A stretch of 64,000 bases of DNA from Chryseobacterium tagetis (GCF_016735585.2 NZ_JAERSE020000001.1:248001-312000), one strand, 5' to 3'; counted from the stretch's first letter, positions 35,457 through 45,764 are shown. Notes: generated by a model from the letters alone, not told the origin. Numbers and translations: made by a program.

Positions 35457-38198
35457 ATGATTGTGAAAAACTTTACAACAGTATTAAAAATTGCGCCTGC
35501 ATTTTTATTGGCTAGTTCAATGATTCACGCGCAGACCAAAGACTCTATAACCAAAGAGAAGAAGATAGAGGAGGTTGTTCTGATCGGGTATGGTAAGCAG
35601 AAGAAGACGGATGTAACCGGATCAATCTCTTCCATCAGTGCAAAAGATTTTAATGGTGGAGCTACTTCACCCGGACAGTTGATTCAGGGAAAAACTCCCG
35701 GAGTTTCCATTGTCGGAAATAGTGGTGCACCAGGAGCTGGAACTTCTATCAGAATTCGTGGTATTGGATCTTTGAGTGGGTCTCAGTCACCATTGATAGT
35801 AATTGACGGTGTACCTCAAGATTTCAGCGGAATAAGTGGGGCTTCTGATCCTCTTTCCCTAATTAACCCCAATGATATTCAAACATTTGATATTTTAAAA
35901 GATGCTTCTGCTACTGCAATCTACGGTAACAGGGCTTCAAATGGGGTGATTCTAATAACGACAAAGCAGGGAACTTCCGGTAAATTGAAAGTGAATTTTT
36001 CGACGTTAGCTTCTGTGTCTACGAAAATGGGAAATGTAGATGTTTTAGATGCTGATGCATTTAGATCTTTTGTAACTCAAAATGCAGTACCAAGCTATGT
36101 TGCCAGATTAGGTTCGGCAAATACAAATTGGCAGGATCAGATCTATCAAAAAGCTTGGGGGACAGATAATAACGTTTCTTTCTCTGGAGGTGTTAAAGGT
36201 TTACCGTATAGAGTATCATTAGGTTACAACGAGCAAAATGGTATTGTAAAGACCAATTCTTTCCGCAGAACATCAGCAGCAATAAATTTAAATCCTAAAT
36301 TTTTTGATAACCACTTAAGTGTTAATGTTAATGCTAAAGGAACATTTACTGACAATCGTTTTCCTGCAGGAGGAGTGATCGCCAATGCTACTTATTTTGA
36401 TCCTACTCAACCCGTATATTCAGGAAATTCTAATTATGGTGGATATTACGAATGGCTAGATTCGGCTTCTAATACTGGGTTAAACGTTAATGCAACTGCA
36501 AATCCTGTGGCTCAGTTAAATGCGGTAAGAGATGTATCTTCTGTTTGGAGAGCACTTGGAAATGTACAGTTAGATTATAAACTCCATTTTTTACCTGATT
36601 TACATTTTAATGTGAACGCAGGATATGATTATTCAAAAGGAGAAGGAGCGACTACAATTGACCCTGCTTACAAATCTGGAATAGGGGTTTTAGGTTCATA
36701 CAGGCCATATTCAATGGAAAAGAAAAATAAGTTATTGGAAACTTATTTTAATTATACAAAAAACATAACAAGCTTAAAAACAAATGTTGATTTGACAGCT
36801 GGTTATGCTTATCAGGATTTTCACACCACTGCGCCTCTTGTCGTTACCAATCAAGGAAATGGACAAACAGCAGGACAAGTGAATGCTGTTGATAGAAAAC
36901 TAGTTTTGCTTTCATTTTATGTGAGAGCAATATTTACTATAGCTAATAAATATATTATCTCAGGATCAGTAAGGAGAGATGGTTCCTCTAGATTTTATAA
37001 CAGTACAAGAGATAATCTTTGGGGAAATTTCCCGGGAGTCTCTGTTGCTTGGAAAATTAACGAAGAAGAGTTTCTTAAGAATTCAGGACTTAATACTTTA
37101 AAATTAAGAGCGGGATGGGGGAAAACAGGAAATAATGAATTGGGAGATAACTACTATCCTTCATTTGCTTCATATAGTCCGAGTGTTCCTGGTGCGCAGT
37201 ACCAATTCGGTTCTCAGTATTATTATATGCTAAGACCAGATATTTATAATCCTAATTTGACTTGGGAAATAACAACAACACAAAATTTAGGTATTGATTA
37301 TGGTTTTGCGAAAAACAGAATTTATGGAGCCATTGACGTATTTAAGAAAAAAGCAGAAAAACTGTTGGTAGATTCACCTATTGCTGCTGGAGATTTGAGT
37401 AATCATAATATCTTAAATGTTGGTAGTATGGATACTAAAGGTATTGAAGGATCTATCACTTTTGTACCTATAAAGAACGAACGTACAACTTGGGAAGTAT
37501 CTTTCAATGCAACACATTATAATTCTAAAGTAACCAATCTCGTAAGTGCAGCGAATGATTCATTCTTTATTCCAGTAGGAGATATCACTGGAGGTGTTGG
37601 AAATAAAATTCAGGCTCATGCAGTTGGATATCAACCTTATTCTTTCCTAGTTTATCAGCAAGTATATGATAACAATGGAAAACCTCTGGATGGAGTATTT
37701 GTAGACAGAAATGGAGATGGAGTTGTCAATGCAAGTGATATGTATTATTACAAATCTACTCAGCCTGATGCCATTTTAGGTTTCAATACAAAAGTAAATT
37801 ACAAAAACTGGGATTTCGGGTTAAGTGCAAGAGCTGTTTTAGGAAATTACGTTTATAATAATGCTGCTTCTAACAGCTCATTACAGTCTGCTTCTACCAA
37901 TAGTTATCTTCAGAATGTATATTCTTCAACACCACAATATCAATTTTCATTGCCTAGATATTTCTCTGATTTATTCATTGAAAATGCATCATTCTTCAGA
38001 TTGGATAATGTGAGTTTAGGATACAATTTCAAAGATGTATTCAGTAAAGGAAGTAGCCTGAAAGTTTATGGAATGCTTCAGAATGTATTTGTTATTACAA
38101 AATACTCAGGAGTTGACCCTGAAATATTTGGTAACATAGACAATGGATATTACCAAATGCCAAAAGTATATTCTTTGGGACTTAATTTTCAATTTTAA
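35457..38198 (+). CDS. susC: SusC/RagA-family TonB-linked outer membrane importer
   Basis: A 913-residue outer-membrane porin of the SusC family. The signal peptide ends in SSMIHAQ. The TonB box/plug begins at KIEEVVLIGYGKQKKTDVTGSI near residue 35, and the plug has SIRIRGIGSLSGSQSPLIVIDGVP and the ATAIYGNRASNGVILITTK motif (about 155-175). The barrel ends in YSLGLNFQF with the terminal Phe. The usual N-terminal carboxypeptidase-like (DUF4480) domain of long SusC proteins is missing, so this is the short form. With SusD it takes up oligosaccharides, here probably maltodextrins judging by the enzymes behind it. First gene of the locus. Confidence 0.95.
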   Translation: MIVKNFTTVLKIAPAFLLASSMIHAQTKDSITKEKKIEEVVLIGYGKQKKTDVTGSISSISAKDFNGGATSPGQLIQGKTPGVSIVGNSGAPGAGTSIRIRGIGSLSGSQSPLIVIDGVPQDFSGISGASDPLSLINPNDIQTFDILKDASATAIYGNRASNGVILITTKQGTSGKLKVNFSTLASVSTKMGNVDVLDADAFRSFVTQNAVPSYVARLGSANTNWQDQIYQKAWGTDNNVSFSGGVKGLPYRVSLGYNEQNGIVKTNSFRRTSAAINLNPKFFDNHLSVNVNAKGTFTDNRFPAGGVIANATYFDPTQPVYSGNSNYGGYYEWLDSASNTGLNVNATANPVAQLNAVRDVSSVWRALGNVQLDYKLHFLPDLHFNVNAGYDYSKGEGATTIDPAYKSGIGVLGSYRPYSMEKKNKLLETYFNYTKNITSLKTNVDLTAGYAYQDFHTTAPLVVTNQGNGQTAGQVNAVDRKLVLLSFYVRAIFTIANKYIISGSVRRDGSSRFYNSTRDNLWGNFPGVSVAWKINEEEFLKNSGLNTLKLRAGWGKTGNNELGDNYYPSFASYSPSVPGAQYQFGSQYYYMLRPDIYNPNLTWEITTTQNLGIDYGFAKNRIYGAIDVFKKKAEKLLVDSPIAAGDLSNHNILNVGSMDTKGIEGSITFVPIKNERTTWEVSFNATHYNSKVTNLVSAANDSFFIPVGDITGGVGNKIQAHAVGYQPYSFLVYQQVYDNNGKPLDGVFVDRNGDGVVNASDMYYYKSTQPDAILGFNTKVNYKNWDFGLSARAVLGNYVYNNAASNSSLQSASTNSYLQNVYSSTPQYQFSLPRYFSDLFIENASFFRLDNVSLGYNFKDVFSKGSSLKVYGMLQNVFVITKYSGVDPEIFGNIDNGYYQMPKVYSLGLNFQF

Positions 38199-38210
38199 AT
38201 AGAAAAACAA

Positions 38211-39800
38211 ATGAAACCTAATAAAAATATTTTCAAAAAAATAACAGTAGCTGCAGCTTTTGGATTACTGCTGATTTCTACTTCATGTGTTAGTGATCTG
38301 GAGCAAGAACCGAGAATAGGAATTACTTCGACAAATGTTTTCAAGGATTTTGCAAACTATCCAGGTGCACTGGCTAAAGTGTATGGTGGTTTTGCAAGCG
38401 GAGGTCAGGAAAGTAACGGAGGAAATTCAGATATCAATGGTATTGATGGTAACTTTTCTCAGTATACAAGATTGTTATACACAATGCAAACATTACCAAC
38501 AGATGAAGCGGTTATTGCTTGGAACGATGGTACTTTGCAGACAATTCATAAAATGACTTGGGACTCTTCAAATGAGTTCATTGCTGGAATGTATTACAGA
38601 GTATATACAGAAATTGCTTTTTGTAATGAATTCTTAAGAAATGTGACCGATGAAAAATTGGCATCAAATAATATCACAGGAGATAATCTTACAGAAGCGA
38701 AATATATGAGAGCCGAAGCTAGGTATCTAAGAGCTTTATCATATTATTATGCTTTGGACTTATATGGGAATGTTCCTTTTGTAGATGAAAGTTATTTACC
38801 AGGTTCTACTAATCCACCTCAAAGAATTACTCGTGCTGATTTATTTAACTATGTTGAATCTGAGCTATTAGCAGTTGCTAATGATATGAGAGATGCACGA
38901 ACTAGTGCTTATGGGAGAGCAGATAAAGCTGCAGCCTGGTCATTGCTTGCGAGACTTTATCTGAATGCACCTATTTATAACGGAAGCAATCACAATAATG
39001 ATGTAATTACTTATACTAGTAAAGTAATTGCTGCAGGATATTCTTTAAAAACAAAATATTCAGATTTATTTTTAGCAGATAATGATAAGAATAATGCTGA
39101 AACTATTTTCCCTATTGTATTTGACGGAGTTCATACCCAGACTTCCGGTGGATCTACTTATATGGTTCATGCTGCGGTTGGAGGAAGTATGCCTTCAGAA
39201 AGTATGTTCGGAATCAATGGAGGATGGGGCGGTTTAAGAACTACAAAATCTTATGTAGCGTTGTTTACAAATTCTAGTGATCAAAGAGGGAACTTTTATA
39301 CGAGTGGGCAGAATCTTGAAATCAATAACTTAGGAGAATTTACTGATGGTTATGCTTTTATAAAATATAAAAATTTAACGAGTACAGGACAATTTGGTTC
39401 AGATGGTGCAAAGAATTTCTGTGACGCAGATATTCCATTATTTAGGTTAGCTGATATTTATTTGATGTATGCTGAAGCAACTCTTAGAGGAGGAAATGGT
39501 AGTTCTGCTAGTGCTTTACAGTATGTTAATGATATTAGAACAAGGGCTGGATATACAACTCCATTAACTTCTCTTACCCTTGATTTTATTCTGGACGAAA
39601 GAGGAAGAGAACTAGGATGGGAAATGACAAGAAGAACAGACTTAGTTCGTTATGGTAAATTCACAACAAGCACTTATTTGTGGCCTTGGAAAGGAGGGGT
39701 AAAAGATGGCAAAAGTGTTGAGAATTTTAGAAATCTTTATCCAATTCCGGCTAAGGACTTAGTTGCCAATCCAAATCTAGTTCAAAATCCTGGATACTAA
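38211..39800 (+). CDS. susD: SusD/RagB-family glycan-binding lipoprotein
   Basis: A 529-residue surface lipoprotein with a signal ending in LLLISTSCVSD (lipid Cys at 26). The SusD fold is seen from VFKDFANYPGALAKVYGGFAS. The helical TPR-like core has YMRAEARYLRALSYYYALDLYGNVPFV, ADKAAAWSLLARLYLN and FRLADIYLMYAEATLRGG. The end is NLYPIPAKDL-ANPNLVQNPGY. It caps the SusC pore and presents glycan to it. It begins 12 nt after susC. Confidence 0.95.
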   Translation: MKPNKNIFKKITVAAAFGLLLISTSCVSDLEQEPRIGITSTNVFKDFANYPGALAKVYGGFASGGQESNGGNSDINGIDGNFSQYTRLLYTMQTLPTDEAVIAWNDGTLQTIHKMTWDSSNEFIAGMYYRVYTEIAFCNEFLRNVTDEKLASNNITGDNLTEAKYMRAEARYLRALSYYYALDLYGNVPFVDESYLPGSTNPPQRITRADLFNYVESELLAVANDMRDARTSAYGRADKAAAWSLLARLYLNAPIYNGSNHNNDVITYTSKVIAAGYSLKTKYSDLFLADNDKNNAETIFPIVFDGVHTQTSGGSTYMVHAAVGGSMPSESMFGINGGWGGLRTTKSYVALFTNSSDQRGNFYTSGQNLEINNLGEFTDGYAFIKYKNLTSTGQFGSDGAKNFCDADIPLFRLADIYLMYAEATLRGGNGSSASALQYVNDIRTRAGYTTPLTSLTLDFILDERGRELGWEMTRRTDLVRYGKFTTSTYLWPWKGGVKDGKSVENFRNLYPIPAKDLVANPNLVQNPGY

Positions 39801-39820
39801 TCTTAAAAACACGATCAAAA

Positions 39821-40900
39821 ATGAAACATCTATTTAAAATATTCACGATTGCTTTAATTGGTTTTCTGGTAATTTCCTGTGAAAAAGACGAAGATCAGGC
39901 TGTTTTAGGAGAAGGTACAGATCCTGTAATTTCTGCAAACAAGACTACTGCAGTTCTATTGAGTACAGATGCTGCAAATGAGGCTTTAGCTTTTAGTTGG
40001 ATTAATTCAGATTATGGAGTAAACGTTCAATTGACAAATCAGCTTGAGTTTGCTTTAAAAGGGACATCTTTTTCAACAGTTAAAACGATAGATATGACAA
40101 GCGGAGCTAAATCATATGGTATAACTGTAAATGATTTAAATAATATAGTATTGTCTCTCGGTGTTAGTTCAGTGGTAGCTACAGATATCGAAATAAGGTT
40201 AAAATCAACAGTAGCAAATAAAACTCACTATTCTAACATACTTCCTTTAAAAGTAACACCATTTATCAATGGACCTGTATATACTTATACAGATTTATAC
40301 TTAATTGGTGATGCTACAGCGGGAGCTTGGGATAATCTTGCTACAAACGCGAAAATCTATCCACTCTTGAAAACATCTACCGCCAATGTTTATACTTATA
40401 CAGGATATTTTGCAGTTGGAGGCTTTAAAATAATTAAGACACCAGGAAGCTGGACAACTCAATACGGAATGGGATCATCTGCAGGAGTATTAGATACGAG
40501 TGGTGGTTCTGGAAATATTTCTATAACAACTGCTGGTTACTATAAGGTAACGATTAATTTGGGAGCCTTAACGTATTCTGTGAGTTCAATAACTCCATCT
40601 TCAACGACTTATACAGCAATTTCATTGATCGGACCTTCTGTAGGAGGTTGGTCTACAGATTTAGATTTGGAAAAATCTACTTTTGATCCTCATGTATGGG
40701 TGAAAAAGAATGTAATGTTAAGTTCAGGAGAGTTTAAATTCAGAGCCAATCATGATTGGGGAACAAGTTGGGGAATAGCTCAGGAGTTTTTTGGAACTGC
40801 TACAGGAAGTGGAGGAAATATTCCTGTAACCACTACATTTAATTATAATGTTTACTTTAACGATATGACAGGAGATTTTTCTGTGATTCCCGTAAACTAA
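39821..40900 (+). CDS. SusE/SusF-like outer membrane starch-binding lipoprotein
   Basis: A 359-residue lipoprotein with signal MKHLFKIFTIALIGFLVISCEK. An N-terminal Ig-like domain of the SusE type (about 30-140: ALAFSWINSDYGVNVQLTNQLEFA) is followed by two starch-binding-like beta domains of about 110 residues. Each opens with a similar phrase (DLYLIGDATAGAWDNLATNA, then ISLIGPSVGGWSTDLDLE). Each domain has the spaced Trp residues expected to stack on glucose rings. It starts 20 nt after susD and is followed by a strong terminator, so susC, susD and this gene form the binding/import unit. Confidence 0.9.
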   Translation: MKHLFKIFTIALIGFLVISCEKDEDQAVLGEGTDPVISANKTTAVLLSTDAANEALAFSWINSDYGVNVQLTNQLEFALKGTSFSTVKTIDMTSGAKSYGITVNDLNNIVLSLGVSSVVATDIEIRLKSTVANKTHYSNILPLKVTPFINGPVYTYTDLYLIGDATAGAWDNLATNAKIYPLLKTSTANVYTYTGYFAVGGFKIIKTPGSWTTQYGMGSSAGVLDTSGGSGNISITTAGYYKVTINLGALTYSVSSITPSSTTYTAISLIGPSVGGWSTDLDLEKSTFDPHVWVKKNVMLSSGEFKFRANHDWGTSWGIAQEFFGTATGSGGNIPVTTTFNYNVYFNDMTGDFSVIPVN

Positions 40901-40923
40901 TTAAATCTTAAATTAAAAACAAA

Positions 40924-40963
40924 ATAGCAAAGTGCTATATTATAAAAGCACTTTGCTATTTTT
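40924..40963 (+). terminator. terminator splitting the starch locus after the SusE-like gene
   Basis: AATAGCAAAGTGCT pairs with AGCACTTTGCTATT around a 10-nt loop, followed by T-rich sequence. It lies between the import genes and the GH97 gene and would reduce read-through to the enzymes. Confidence 0.9.
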
Positions 40964-40982
40964 AAAGTTATAAATAGTCATT

Positions 40983-43139
40983 ATGAAGAAAATTACAGTT
41001 GGAGCGTTTTTGCTCTCAATGATGTTTGTGGGTGTTAATGCACAATCTTTAAAATCGCCGGACGGAAAATTTGAAATGGATTTTCAGCTGAAGCAGGGAG
41101 TTCCTTATTACAATCTTAAATACAATGGTAAAACAGTTGTAGAAGATTCTAAATTGGGACTGAGATTATTTAAAGATGCTTCAATAAAATTTGCATCAGA
41201 AATTGCAAAACCGGAAGATGCTAAATTCGATTTAAACAATGGTTTTACAAAAGTTGACGAAAAACGTGATTCAAAAAACGAAACTTGGCAGCCAGTTTTA
41301 GGAGAAAAGAAAAACTATATCAATCAATACAATGAATTGGCAGTTACTTTGAATCAGGCCTCTACTGAGAGAAGTATTGTTGTAAAATTTAGATTGTTTA
41401 ATGACGGATTAGGATTCAGATATGAATTTCCTCAACAGAAAAATCTGAACTATTTCACCATTCGTGAAGAAGATTCTGAAATTGATTTCCCGACAGATAT
41501 GAAAGCTTGGTGGATTGTTGCAGATTACGATTCTCAGGAATATAAATATCAAGAAACAAAAGTTTCTGAAATTCCGGCAAGATGGCCCGAAGCAGCAGAC
41601 GCAAACGCATCGCAGACTTTAATTAAAAATGCAGTTCAGTCTCCGGTAATGTTGAAAAGAGAAGGAAAAGAGCCTTTATATATCAACGTTGCAGAAGCTG
41701 CTGTTCTGAATTATCCGGCTTCACATTTAGAAGTAGATGCTCAGAATTTTAAATTCAAAACGCACCTTACTGCAGACAGACAGGGAGCGAAAGGATATAT
41801 TCAAACGCCTTCTGTTACGCCTTGGAGAACAATTATTGTTGCGCCAAAAGCAGAAGAAGTGATGGCATCTAAAATGATTTTCAATCTTAATGAGCCTACA
41901 AAATATAAAGACACTTCTTACATTCACCCAACAAAATATATGGGAGTTTGGTGGGAAATGATTATCGGAAAATCTCAATGGGCATATTCTACAGCAGAAA
42001 ATGTACATTTAGATACAACAGATTTTACAAAACTGACTCCAAACGGAAAACATGCTGCCAATACTACAAAAGTAAAAGAGTATATTGATTTCGCTGCAGA
42101 AAATGGCTTCCAGGGCCTGTTGATTGAAGGCTGGAACATCGGTTGGGAAGACTGGTTCGGACATTCAAAAGAATTTGTTTTCGATTTTATCACCCCTTAT
42201 CCGGATTTTAATATACAGGAGTTAAACGATTATGCACACTCAAAAGGTATTAAATTAATCATGCACCATGAAACTTCCGGTTCAGCGACAAACTACGAAA
42301 GATGGGCAGATAAAGCATTCCAATTGATGAACAAATATGGATATGATGCAGTGAAAACAGGGTATGTAGGGGACATTATCCCTAGAGGAGAGCATCATTA
42401 TTCTCAGTGGACAATTAACCACTTTTATAGAATCGCAGAAAAAGCTAATGAATATAAAATCATGGTAAATTCTCACGAATCTGTGCGTCCTACAGGAGAA
42501 AGCCGTACTTATCCTAACTATATCTCTGCGGAAGCTGCTCGTGGAACGGAATACGAAGCATTCGGAGGAAACAATCCGGATCACCAGACGATTCTTCCGT
42601 TTACAAGATGGATGGGAGGTTCTATGGATTACACGCCGGGAATTTTCCAGACAAAATTAGATTACTATTTCCCTGGAGATACACGTTTTGTGAAAACTAC
42701 GTTGGTAAAGCAATTAGCTCTTTATGTAACGATGTATATGCCACTTCAGATGGCAGCAGACTTACCGGAAAACTACAAAAAGCATATGGATGCTTTCCAG
42801 TTTATCAAAGATGTGGCAGCTGACTGGGATGATACAAAAATATTATCAGCAGAACCGGGTGATTATGTAATAACAGCGAGAAAAGCGAAAGGCACAGAAA
42901 ACTGGTTCGTTGGAGGGATCACAGACGAAAACAAACGCGATTATACAGTGGATTTCTCTTTCTTAGATAAAGGACAGAAATATGAAGCAACCATCTATGA
43001 AGATGGAAAAGATGCAGATTATATCAACAATCCTCAAAGTTATAATATCTACAAAAAACAGATCACAAGCAAGTCTAAGATCAATTTTAAAATGGCAAGA
43101 AGTGGAGGTTTTGCAGTCTCTATAAAGCCTGTAAAATAA
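40983..43139 (+). CDS. susB: GH97 alpha-glucosidase, SusB type
   Basis: A 718-residue periplasmic glycoside hydrolase of family 97 with signal MKKITVGAFLLSMMFVGVNAQ. The N-terminal beta-sandwich has LKSPDGKFEMDF and the (beta/alpha)8 barrel carries the catalytic acids. E430 in HHETS, E499 in NSHESVRPTG and E523 in EAARGTEYEA have the same spacing as E439, E508 and E532 of Bacteroides SusB, with a constant offset of nine. This supports the inverting, alpha-glucoside-cleaving subgroup, not the retaining alpha-galactosidase subgroup. It would release glucose from maltodextrins. Separate terminators flank the gene. Confidence 0.95.
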   Translation: MKKITVGAFLLSMMFVGVNAQSLKSPDGKFEMDFQLKQGVPYYNLKYNGKTVVEDSKLGLRLFKDASIKFASEIAKPEDAKFDLNNGFTKVDEKRDSKNETWQPVLGEKKNYINQYNELAVTLNQASTERSIVVKFRLFNDGLGFRYEFPQQKNLNYFTIREEDSEIDFPTDMKAWWIVADYDSQEYKYQETKVSEIPARWPEAADANASQTLIKNAVQSPVMLKREGKEPLYINVAEAAVLNYPASHLEVDAQNFKFKTHLTADRQGAKGYIQTPSVTPWRTIIVAPKAEEVMASKMIFNLNEPTKYKDTSYIHPTKYMGVWWEMIIGKSQWAYSTAENVHLDTTDFTKLTPNGKHAANTTKVKEYIDFAAENGFQGLLIEGWNIGWEDWFGHSKEFVFDFITPYPDFNIQELNDYAHSKGIKLIMHHETSGSATNYERWADKAFQLMNKYGYDAVKTGYVGDIIPRGEHHYSQWTINHFYRIAEKANEYKIMVNSHESVRPTGESRTYPNYISAEAARGTEYEAFGGNNPDHQTILPFTRWMGGSMDYTPGIFQTKLDYYFPGDTRFVKTTLVKQLALYVTMYMPLQMAADLPENYKKHMDAFQFIKDVAADWDDTKILSAEPGDYVITARKAKGTENWFVGGITDENKRDYTVDFSFLDKGQKYEATIYEDGKDADYINNPQSYNIYKKQITSKSKINFKMARSGGFAVSIKPVK

Positions 43140-43158
43140 AAATATTTCTTAACTTTAG

Positions 43159-43191
43159 AATCCTTAAAGGTTTTGCCTTTAAGGATTTTTT
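43159..43191 (+). terminator. terminator after the GH97 gene
   Basis: AATCCTTAAAGG pairs with CCTTTAAGGATT around TTTTG, followed by a T-run. Confidence 0.92.
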
Positions 43192-43258
43192 ATGTGTCCT
43201 GTTTTATTTTTTTCTTTAAAAGCGGGATAACCGAAAATTTTAATAAGCAAAAGTTTTT

Positions 43259-45115
43259 ATGAAAAAAATATATGCAATCATAGCGCTTTCAGCAGCTGCA
43301 CTTGCCTTTTCTCAAAAGCCTTTAGACAAAGTGGAACCTGCATTTTGGTGGAAAGGAATGAAAAACCCTGAACTTCAGATTTTAGTATACGGAAAAGATA
43401 TTGCTAAAAATGAAATTGAGCTTTCAGATGATGTTCAGATTAAAGATATTCAAAAAGTTGAAAACCCGAACTATGTTTTTGTAACGGTAAATACCAACGA
43501 AATTAATGTTCCTAAATTTAAAATCAGCATTAAAAACGGAAAAAAAAATATAGGCTCTTATACCTACGAATTAAAACAGCGAAACCCGAATTCTGCCAAC
43601 AGAGAATCCTTTACTTCAAAAGATGTCATGTATCTTATCATGCCTGATCGATTTGCCAATGGGGACGAAAAGAACGATTCAAGACCTGATTTAACGGAAA
43701 AAGCAAACAGAAGCCTTCCCAATGGACGGCATGGAGGAGATTTAAGAGGAATTATCAACAATCTTGACTATATTCAAAACTTAGGCGCAACATCCGTTTG
43801 GCTGACTCCGGTGAACGAAGACAACGAAAAAGTATATTCCTATCATGGTTATGCTCAGACAGATCTGTATAAAATTGACGGGCGCTACGGAACTAATGAA
43901 GAATATAAAGAACTTTCACAGAAACTGAACCAGCGAAATATGAAATTGGTAATGGATTACGTCACCAATCACTGGGGAATTTCACATTGGATGATCAAAG
44001 ATCTGCCGACAAAAGATTGGATTCATTGGTTTAAAGATGGCGAAAACGGTTTCAAGCGTTCTAACTATAAAACAACAACACAATTTGACACGAATGCGTC
44101 TGAAATAGATGAAAAACTGGCTTTAGACGGTTGGTTTGATACCACAATGCCCGATATTAATCAGAAAAATCCGCTGGTTCTGAAATATCTTACACAAAAT
44201 GCAATCTGGTGGATTGAATATGCCGAATTAGGTGGTTTTCGCGTAGATACCTATCCTTACAACGACAAAGAAGCGATGGCAAAATGGGCCAAAGCGATCA
44301 CCGATGAATATCCGAAATTTAACATAGTAGGAGAGACATGGTTGTACACGGCAGGACAAATATCTGCGTGGCAAAAAGATTCAAAAACCGGAGAAGCAGC
44401 AAACTATAATTCTTATCTCCCTTCTGTAATGGATTTTATGCTGTATGGAGACTTGCCAAAAGCATTGAAGGAAAAAGAAGGTTGGGATTCAGGACTGGTA
44501 AAGATCTACAATGTTTTTACAAGTGATTTTCTATATCCGAATATCAATAATGTAATGGTTTTCCTGGAAAATCATGATACAGAAAGATGGAACGAAATCT
44601 TTAATGCAGATCCGAAAGCGTATAATCTAGGTTTAACTTTAATTTCTACCGTTCGAGGAATTCCGCAATTGTATTATGGCTCCGAAATAGGAATGCGTGG
44701 CGATAAAAACAAAGGCGGTGACGCAGATATCAGAAGAGATTTTCCGGGCGGTTGGAAATCAGATCCACAAAATGCTTTCAATCTGGCTTCTCAAACTTCT
44801 GAACAAAAGGAATTTTATCAGTTCACTCAGAAATTATTGAACTGGAGAAAAGGAAATGAAGTCATTCATACAGGAAAAACTAAAAATTTCGTTCCTCAGA
44901 ATAATGTTTTTGTGTATTTTCGATACAACGAAAAAGAAAGCGTGATGGTCGTTCTGAATAACGATGAAAAAGAGCAGAAACTAGATCTGAAACATTTTGA
45001 AGAATCATTAAAAGGATTTTCAAAAGGAAAAGATATTATTTCTGATAAGGAATTTTCATTACAGAATAATCTAACCATACCGGCAAAAACTTCGATGGTT
45101 ATTGAGTTAAAATAA
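43259..45115 (+). CDS. GH13 alpha-amylase/neopullulanase-like enzyme
   Basis: A 618-residue secreted GH13 enzyme with signal MKKIYAIIALSAAALAFS. The N-terminal domain (about 20-115) resembles the cyclomaltodextrinase N-terminal domain (VEPAFWWKGMKNPELQILVYG). The barrel has region I DYVTNHWG, catalytic nucleophile D330 in GGFRVDTYPY, acid/base E359 in IVGETW, and D440 in LENHDTER. A beta-rich C-terminal domain follows. It would cut starch or pullulan-like chains in the periplasm, like SusA. It has its own terminator-separated position after GH97. Confidence 0.93.
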   Translation: MKKIYAIIALSAAALAFSQKPLDKVEPAFWWKGMKNPELQILVYGKDIAKNEIELSDDVQIKDIQKVENPNYVFVTVNTNEINVPKFKISIKNGKKNIGSYTYELKQRNPNSANRESFTSKDVMYLIMPDRFANGDEKNDSRPDLTEKANRSLPNGRHGGDLRGIINNLDYIQNLGATSVWLTPVNEDNEKVYSYHGYAQTDLYKIDGRYGTNEEYKELSQKLNQRNMKLVMDYVTNHWGISHWMIKDLPTKDWIHWFKDGENGFKRSNYKTTTQFDTNASEIDEKLALDGWFDTTMPDINQKNPLVLKYLTQNAIWWIEYAELGGFRVDTYPYNDKEAMAKWAKAITDEYPKFNIVGETWLYTAGQISAWQKDSKTGEAANYNSYLPSVMDFMLYGDLPKALKEKEGWDSGLVKIYNVFTSDFLYPNINNVMVFLENHDTERWNEIFNADPKAYNLGLTLISTVRGIPQLYYGSEIGMRGDKNKGGDADIRRDFPGGWKSDPQNAFNLASQTSEQKEFYQFTQKLLNWRKGNEVIHTGKTKNFVPQNNVFVYFRYNEKESVMVVLNNDEKEQKLDLKHFEESLKGFSKGKDIISDKEFSLQNNLTIPAKTSMVIELK

Positions 45116-45120
45116 ATGTA

Positions 45121-45217
45121 AAAAAGACCCAAACTTTTTTTACTTTGCTGAGTGAAACGCCTTGTGAACTTAAAAAGTTTAGTATCCGAAAAAAACTTTG
45201 CGTTTTTTGCGTAAAAA
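45121..45217. repeat. dispersed intergenic repeat, copy 1 (TTTGCTGAGTGAAACGCCT family)
   Basis: The gap before the NTF2-like gene holds CCCAAACTTT, then TTTGCTGAGTGAAACGCCT, an AAAAAGTTTA element and a CTTTGCG element. The same order, with small changes, recurs at 52181-52256. Confidence 0.7.
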
Positions 45218-45251
45218 AATAGAATCTTAGGGTTCAAAAATTAAATTAAAT

Positions 45252-45764
45252 ATGAAAAAATCTACCATATTCTTTACCTTCATACTGGTTGTACTGAGTT
45301 TTACCACTATTTCAGCTCAGGCAAAATTTGAAAAAGAAAAAACTGAGATTGGAACAATGCTCGATGGTTTCAATGTTGCGGCTGCAAAAGCAGATTTCAA
45401 GACATATTTTGATTATTTTGCTGATGAATCAACATTTATCGGAACAGACGCAACAGAAGTCTGGGATAAAAAAGCCTTTATGGTTTGGGCAAAGCCACAT
45501 TTCGATAAAAAAAGAACCTGGAATTTCACTTCATTAAAAAAAAACATTTATTTCAGCAAAGACGGAAAACTGGCTTGGTTTGATGAATTATTAGATACTC
45601 AAATGAAAATCTGCCGTGGTTCAGGAGTCGTTGAGAAAATCAACGGACAATGGAAAGTAAAGCAATATGTACTTTCCGTAACTGTACCTAATGAAGTGGT
45701 AGATAAAGTAGTGGTGGAAAAAACACCGATCGAAGACGTATTAATCCAAAAACTGAAGCAGTAA
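45252..45764 (+). CDS. secreted NTF2-like (SnoaL/DUF4440-type) protein
   Basis: A 170-residue protein with a signal peptide (MKKSTIFFTFILVVLSFTTISAQ) and one NTF2-like domain: IGTMLDGFNVAAAKADFKTYFDYFADESTFIGTDATEVWDK (split over 35-75), then KLAWFDELLDTQ and the terminal strand NGQWKVKQYVLSVTVPN. NTF2-like folds bind small hydrophobic molecules or act as weak enzymes; its role in the starch locus is unknown. The stop overlaps the start of the MFS gene by one base, so the two are translationally coupled. Confidence 0.82.
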   Translation: MKKSTIFFTFILVVLSFTTISAQAKFEKEKTEIGTMLDGFNVAAAKADFKTYFDYFADESTFIGTDATEVWDKKAFMVWAKPHFDKKRTWNFTSLKKNIYFSKDGKLAWFDELLDTQMKICRGSGVVEKINGQWKVKQYVLSVTVPNEVVDKVVVEKTPIEDVLIQKLKQ

